From Bacteroidia bacterium (GTDB lineage Bacteria > Bacteroidota > Bacteroidia > Bacteroidales > Azobacteroidaceae), in contig BNTP01000116.1 of assembly GCA_025996695.1 (NCBI GenBank), forward strand, positions 1 to 6,760: 6,760 nt of DNA, written 5' to 3'. Below, piece after piece: positions 6,101-6,760 of this stretch. Below the pieces are notes generated by a model that saw nothing but the letters and a program-made list of their open reading frames with translations, was not told the DNA's origin and made no database searches. The first letter of the stretch is position 1. Every line of letters begins with the position of its first letter. The position numbers and the translations under genes are program-made.

Positions 6101-6760
6101 CGTCACACCTAAAGTGCCGCCAACAGCGGTGTTGCCGCTGAGCGTTTTGTTGCCTGCCAGTGTCTGTGCTTTTGTGTAAACAGAGTCACGGAATGCGCTC
6201 AAAGCGTTGCCTGCTCCTGCTGAAACAGCATAAACCTGTGCTTCCGTTGCTACAACGGTAGCATTGTTTCCGGCTGCTGCCGATTTGCTCGGAACAGTCG
6301 GGGATACCGTGAAAGTGTTGGTGCCACTGAAAGTCTTGTTGCCTGCCAGTGTCTGCGCTTTTGTATAAACAGAATCGCGGAATGCGCTCAAAGCGTTGCC
6401 TGCCGTGTTTTGAGCAAGAGCGACCTGTGCTTCCGTTGCGAGCTGGGTAGTGTTGGCAAGAACAGCTGCCGTGCTTTTCGCCTTTACCGTTGGATTGGCG
6501 TTCGGGAAAGAAGCCGTCGTGCCATTTGCGGTCAAGTTGCCGGTCAAAGTCGTTGCGCCGGTTACGGCCAATGTGTTACTTAGCGTTGTTGCGCCCGTCA
6601 CACCCAAAGTGCCGCCAACGGCGGTGTTGCCGCTGAGCGTTTTGTTGCCTGCCAGTGTCTGCGCTTTTGTGTAAACAGAGTCACGGAAAAGGCTCAAAGC
6701 GTTGCCTGCCGTGTTTTGAGCAAGAGCAACCTGTGCCTCCGTTGCGAGCTGAGTAGTGTT
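167..6760 (-). CDS. Giant modular repeat protein, phage tail-fibre-like or adhesin-like, 5' end outside window
   Basis: An uninterrupted minus-strand frame of 2,197 codons reaches the right edge and ends at TAA (167-169). The first internal start-like codon is a TTG at 6695-6697, inside a repeat (ALSL-FRDSVY). The 21 codons before it continue the same repeat in frame (NTTQLATEAQVALAQ...), so that TTG is not the true start. Residues 1-1695 are repeat units with FRDSVY/KAQTLxGxKTFS anchors and ATEAQV closers. Residues 1696-2050 carry motifs known from phage tail fibres (ASPTFTGTVSVPT in the shaft, then FRALVASDIP, GNHVHP, VDSKGRLT). Residues of about 2048-2197 form a cysteine-containing, lectin-like tip. 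The shaft is rich in A, T, N, S and G and has no cysteine. No membrane segment is seen, and the C-terminus does not look like a type IX secretion signal. Inferred role: a receptor-binding or surface-attachment fibre. A bacterial surface adhesin built from the same modules remains possible. That it is coding is near certain; the function is moderately sure. Confidence 0.88.
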   Translation of the reverse strand, partial: NTTQLATEAQVALAQNTAGNALSLFRDSVYTKAQTLAGNKTLSGNTAVGGTLGVTGATTLSNTLAVTGATTLTGNLTANGTTASFPNANPTVKAKSTAAVLANTTQLATEAQVALAQNTAGNALSAFRDSVYTKAQTLAGNKTFSGTNTFTVSPTVPSKSAAAGNNATVVATEAQVYAVSAGAGNALSAFRDSVYTKAQTLAGNKTLSGNTAVGGTLGVTGATTLSNTLAVTGATTLTGNLTANGTTASFSNATAVTFPNANPTVKAKSTAAVLANATQLATEAQVALAQNTAGNALSAFRDSVYTKAQTLAGNKTLSGNTAVGGTLGVTGATTLSNTLAVTGATTLTGNLTANGTTASFPNANPTVKAKSTAAVLGNATQLATEAQVALAQNTAGNALSAFRDSVYTKAQTLAGNKTLSGNTAVGGTLGVTGATTLSNTLAVTGATTLSGNLTANGTTASFPNANPTVKAKSTAAVLGNTTELATEAQVALAQNTAGNTLNLFRDSVYKKAQTLDGVKTFSAAPVVPNKTVGAGSSGTAVATEAQVNLKANLASPTFTGTVSVPTKTTAATSSGTLVATEAQVYAVANTGSAGLNAFRDSVYKKAQTLDGVKTFSAAPVVPNKTVGAGTSGTAVATEAQVNLKANLASPTFTGTVSVPTKTTAATNNGTLVATEAQVYAVANTGSAGLNAFRDSVYNKPQTLKGDKTLSNNTTVGGTLGVTGVTSLGSTLTVLGATTMSSTLSVTGTTTLSGTLTADGGTVNFQNANPTVKPKSTAAVLANNNQLATEAQVALAQNTVNATYHAFRDSVYKKAQTLEGVKTFSAAAIFSNDVTVNGTTASFPNANPTVKAKSTAAVLGNSTQLATEAQVALAQNTVNATYHAFRDSVYKKAQTLAGSKTFSDAAIFSNNVTVNGTTASFPNANPTVKAKSTAAVLGNSTQLATEAQVALAQNTAGNALSLFRDSVYTKAQTLAGNKTLSGNTAVGGTLGVTGATTLSNTLAVTGATTLTGNLTANGTSASFPNANPTVKAKSTAAVLGNSTQLATEAQVALAQNTVNATYHAFRDSVYKKAQTLDGIKTFSAAPLVPSKTTAAGNNPTYVATEAQVFALTMAANPGLDAFKDSVYNKAQILNGNKTFSGTTNFSNASPTVPSKSSAALAGNPTVLATEAQVYNTVRLLRDTVFKESMTPQGSWSFNNTLTSSGNASFSGNVTFSGNATFSPNAPTIPAKNAAITVATGTGTPATEAQVYETVMGTASTSLKAFRDSVYQQNQILAGDKTFTGTVKIGTVTLNGTNTAKTFLAAPTATNGNPSFRTIAYADLPAIERANKLAGGSTDSITLADLNTFKTNTLSNAQTLAGVKTFSSAPLVPSKSAALTVATGTTAVATEAQVYLTAQAQAKAADPTKLQTFRDSVYNRAMTLAGVKTFSAAPLVPGKSAAITAATGTTALATEAQVYNTTLNTKPTALISHIDSIYNRNMSLGGIKTFTSAPVVPAKTNSGGSSTALATDAAVNAVRDSLLTKPQTLGGNKTFSNNVTVTGTTTLNGASTLAGTTTVSGAASFTSATATQFTTSPTVPAKSTAITVNTGTQALATEAQVYNSIRTQTDAFRDSVYSKNQTLGGVKTFQSGITTAGPNTINGTTTIGGTATFSTAPQVPSKSAAITVAGGTGATVPATEAQVYATVSNTTPSALLAFRDSVYGKAQTLKGQKTFDMVPNLPSQTAKYVFAAPNGAAGQPTFRALVASDIPVLNQNTTGNAATATKLASGADSTKLAGIATGATKNDIATAVPLIAGTAAVGTATTGYAAGNHVHPTQVQDGMTASTTLAPSVTAVNTALGAKLDNTQTLELTGDVTASPTALSSGAIATALGTSGVTAGTYGPTAAQTPSWGGTFSVPSFTVDSKGRLTVADSYTVTVPSALATMSLNGLMSSTQFALLNATQAGRTFLAAPTAAAGAPSYRIINRNDIPAEIDANTTGTAATADSLKNRGTISVTSPSHATNGAIATTTAPMYTTGGNKIINAYTVAASDTRAGAISASLYRASNIRLLSAVDATDADCENRYGTGAKIVAAAKKICFLVGNASDYLSFRAANAFCYSRGMEIPSVADAVQIFRSPVTTSVRALGVGTAATATWSSTMYWSEDGLKQKIRIILFPSAPFTGYPDTNVVNYDSNVYGIDQAEATRDAIKIHTLCIGSL
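170..622 (-). other. C-terminal cysteine-bearing tip domain, lectin-like / DUF1566-like
   Basis: Roughly the last 150 residues are unlike the shaft: mixed composition, aromatic-rich, with the only four cysteines of the visible protein (2059, 2077, 2096, 2193). Order of recognisable elements: DADCENRYG, KKICFLVG, RAANAFCYSRGMEIPSVADA, ATWSSTMYWSEDG, IHTLCIGSL at the very end. The pattern 'A..C...G..(I/L)P(S/T)...A', then 'WSST.Y', then a terminal 'C' matches the layout of DUF1566 (Lcl C-terminal) and FISUMP-type domains, which are related to the C-type lectin fold. Such tips bind host-surface ligands in several adhesins and phage fibres. Four cysteines would allow two disulfides. It could also be an unrelated fold; no search was possible. 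Confidence 0.5.
623..1015 (-). other. Linker segment before the tip, with a third AAPT/DIP motif
   Basis: Residues 1916-2046 include LMSSTQFALLNATQ, then FLAAPTAAAGAPSYRIINRNDIP (845-922 region), then NTTGTAATADSLKNRGTI and a threonine/alanine-rich stretch. This is the third copy of the AAP-x(5-6)-G-x-P-x(2)-R-x(3-4)-D-(I/L)-P element; the others lie in 2723-2971 and 1508-1579. The element is usually followed by an 'N-x-A-T-x-L...DS' phrase, as here. No catalytic motif is seen. Confidence 0.55.
1016..1675 (-). other. Last anchor and tail-fibre-like neck region of the protein
   Basis: Residues 1696-1915 begin with the 21st anchor (FRDSVYGKAQTLKGQKTFD) and then leave the repeat plan. In order come AAPNGAAGQPTFRALVASDIP (1508-1579 region), TTGNAATATKLASGADSTKLAG, the GNHVHP box, LELTGDVTASPTAL, VTAGTYGPTAAQ and FTVDSKGRLTVADSYTV. 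Each of these is a familiar phrase in phage tail-fibre and tail-collar proteins, where such stretches link shaft and tip. I infer the same placement here. Family assignment rests on recall of motif wording, not on a search. Confidence 0.6.
1319..1336 (-). other. GNHVHP box with HxH motif
   Basis: These six codons encode G-N-H-V-H-P, with histidines at residues 1811 and 1813. HxH motifs in the trimeric T4 long tail-fibre tip (gp37) bind iron through six histidines, two from each chain, and GNHxH boxes recur in other tail-fibre proteins. A single such site in a trimer could bind one metal ion. The motif is seen directly; metal binding is inferred. Confidence 0.45.
1676..3571 (-). repeat. Nine divergent shaft units near the C-terminal side
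   Basis: Units lie at 3401-3571, 3227-3400, 2972-3226, 2723-2971, 2531-2722, 2351-2530, 2216-2350, 1934-2215 and 1676-1933. The anchor drifts: FKDSVYNKAQ, LRDTVFKESM, FRDSVYQQNQ, FKTNTLSNAQ, FRDSVYNRAM, HIDSIYNRNM, VRDSLLTKPQ, FRDSVYSKNQ. KTF(S/T/Q) and ATEAQV are mostly kept; the 2216-2350 unit has ATDAAV, and the 2723-2971 unit has no ATEAQV. The unit at 2972-3226 carries SGNASFSGN-VTFSGNATF steps. The unit at 2723-2971 holds a FLAAPTA...FRTIAYADLP segment that recurs twice nearer the tip. These look like old repeats under little homogenisation. Confidence 0.85.
3572..3877 (-). repeat. Repeat unit A6 (102 residues), distant A copy
   Basis: At protein level this unit is almost identical to A1 (differences include GTSAS for GTTAS, LGNST for LANTT, and the VNATYHA linker), although about 2.5 kb separate them. 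In the matching 96-base stretches 3710-3805 and 6521-6616, ten bases differ and all ten changes are silent. The protein sequence is therefore kept by selection rather than only by recent copying. Confidence 0.9.
3878..4345 (-). repeat. Tandem D units D1 and D2 (78 residues each)
   Basis: D1 (4112-4345) and D2 (3878-4111) look like A units in which two of the three 12-residue steps are replaced by AAIFSN(D/N)VTVNGT. They then rejoin the A sequence at TASFPNANPTVKAKS. D1 ends in NTVNATYHA, D2 in NTAGNALSL. Apart from the linker they differ at only a few residues (EGVKTFSA/AGSKTFSD, SND/SNN). Confidence 0.88.
4346..4687 (-). repeat. Repeat unit A5, extended A type (114 residues)
   Basis: This A-type unit has one additional 12-residue beta-like step: LGVTGVTSLGST, LTVLGATTMSST, LSVTGTTTLSGT, LTADGGTVNFQN. 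It is clearly more divergent from A1 than A2-A4 and A6 are (anchor NKPQTLKGDKTLSN, and VKPKS instead of VKAKS). It ends with the alternative linker NTVNATYHA, shared with D1 and A6. Confidence 0.88.
4688..5251 (-). repeat. Tandem duplicate C1/C2 (2 x 282 bases)
   Basis: Two adjacent 94-residue units, C1 (4970-5251) and C2 (4688-4969), are nearly identical; by hand I count about 11 mismatches in 282 bases. Each has the anchor FRDSVYKKAQTLDGVKTFSA, then APVVPNKTVGAG, a first ATEAQV, the segment LKANLASPTFTGTVSVPTKT, a second ATEAQV and the linker ANTGSAGLNA. The 'KANLASPTFTGTV' wording is very characteristic of phage tail-fibre proteins and is one of the best family clues in the window. The protein changes are confined to short variable spots (SSGT versus TSGT, TSSGT versus TNNGT). 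Confidence 0.93.
5252..6193 (-). repeat. Tandem A units A2, A3 and A4
   Basis: Three consecutive A-type units lie at 5864-6193 (A2, 110 residues), 5558-5863 (A3, 102) and 5252-5557 (A4, 102). A3 and A4 differ by only a few residues: TLTG/TLSG, NATQ/NTTE, and the linkers ALSA/TLNL. A2 carries an extra 8 residues (SNATAVTF) just before PNANP, corresponding to an imperfect 24-base duplication (5979-6002 and 6003-6026). The high nucleotide similarity makes this block prone to recombination and to misassembly from short reads. Confidence 0.9.
6194..6382 (-). repeat. Repeat unit B (63 residues), short module
   Basis: The anchor is the same as in A1 but is followed by KTFSG instead of KTLSG. A short insert (TNTFTVSPTVPSKSAAAG) and VATEAQVYAVSAGAGNALSA follow. 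The unit lacks the three 12-residue steps of A units. It is related in plan to the divergent units at 3227-3571, yet it sits between two A units, which points to module exchange. Confidence 0.88.
6383..6688 (-). repeat. Repeat unit A1 (102 residues)
   Basis: This is the reference A-type unit. It has the anchor FRDSVYTKAQTLAGNKTLSG, then three 12-residue beta-like steps (LGVTGATTLSNT, LAVTGATTLTGN, LTANGTTASFPN), then NPTVKAKSTAAVL, and LATEAQV with an alanine-rich linker. The 12-residue steps with TGATTL cores are of the kind found in beta-structured phage fibre shafts. Confidence 0.9.
6689..6760 (-). repeat. Partial A-type unit cut by window edge (A0)
   Basis: These 24 codons read as the end of an A- or D-like unit: NTTQLATEAQV, then ALAQNTAGNALSL. 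They show that the array and the gene continue beyond the window. The closing ALSL is the same variant that ends unit D2 (3878-4111), while most A units end in ALSA. Confidence 0.9.

Larger units (their letters stand above)
1676..6760 (-). repeat. Shaft repeat array: 20 full units plus a partial one
   Basis: I cut units at the F of each FRDSVY-like anchor. Unit lengths in residues from the edge are: partial 24, then 102, 63, 110, 102, 102, 94, 94, 114, 78, 78, 102, 57, 58, 85, 83, 64, 60, 45, 94 and 86. Every length is a whole number of codons, so gain or loss of units keeps the frame. The general plan of a unit is anchor helix-like segment, KT(F/L)S, variable beta-rich insert, a (S/N)PTVP-K or NPTVKAKS strand, then ATEAQV and a linker. 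The 'KTFS...P.VP...AT.A.V' plan is familiar from phage tail-fibre repeats. The alternation suggests short coiled-coil pieces between beta-structured pieces, which is an inference without a structure. Confidence 0.92.

Noticed and set aside
264..6674. Many other plus-strand open frames of 60-140 codons
   Set aside because: All are opposite the large gene, recur with the repeat period (endings such as PASVCAFV are the complement of the anchor), and have no independent support.
6695..6697. TTG as translation start of the large gene
   Set aside because: It codes for the leucine of ALSL inside a repeat, and the same repeat continues upstream in frame to the window edge.
1676..6760. CRISPR array or non-coding tandem repeat
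   Set aside because: Repeat units are 135-342 bases, in frame, protein-coding, and vary mostly at silent sites. There are no short palindromic repeats with unique spacers.

Overview
The window is almost entirely one very long coding region on the minus strand. It runs from the right edge (6760) to a TAA stop at 167-169 and is open at its 5' end, so only the last 2,197 codons are visible. About 166 bases of downstream non-coding sequence with two inverted repeats lie at the left edge. No other gene can be supported. Plus-strand open frames inside the gene are antisense shadows kept open by the repeated sequence. Residue numbers below count from the codon at 6758-6760 (residue 1).

The protein reads as a fibre. 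Residues 1-1695 are a shaft of 20 complete repeat units and one cut-off unit. Each unit opens with an FRDSVY-x-KAQTL-x-G-x-KT(F/L)S anchor and closes with an ATEAQV element. Units come in a few types (A, B, C and D), arranged from the edge toward the stop as A0(partial)-A1-B-A2-A3-A4-C1-C2-A5-D1-D2-A6, followed by nine progressively more divergent units. Residues 1696-2197 start with a 21st anchor. They continue with motifs typical of phage tail-fibre proteins: AAP...FRAL..SDIP, GNHVHP, and VTAGTYG...VDSKGRLT. They end in a globular domain of about 150 residues that holds all four cysteines of the visible protein and resembles C-type-lectin-like / DUF1566-type tips.

My reading is a tail-fibre-like or adhesin-like surface protein: a long repetitive, probably trimeric shaft presenting a C-terminal recognition tip. 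It could belong to a phage, a prophage, a phage-tail-like particle or a bacterial cell surface, and nothing else in the window decides between these. The organism cannot be named. Base composition is near half G+C. DUF1566/FISUMP-like C-terminal domains are common in Bacteroidota and Fibrobacterota, which is only a weak hint.

The points most worth a second look are the mosaic repeat arrangement with strong synonymous-only divergence between distant copies, the cysteine-bearing tip, a lone HxH motif at the base of the tip region, and a long perfect inverted repeat downstream that lacks the T-tract of a normal terminator. I see no multi-gene system here.
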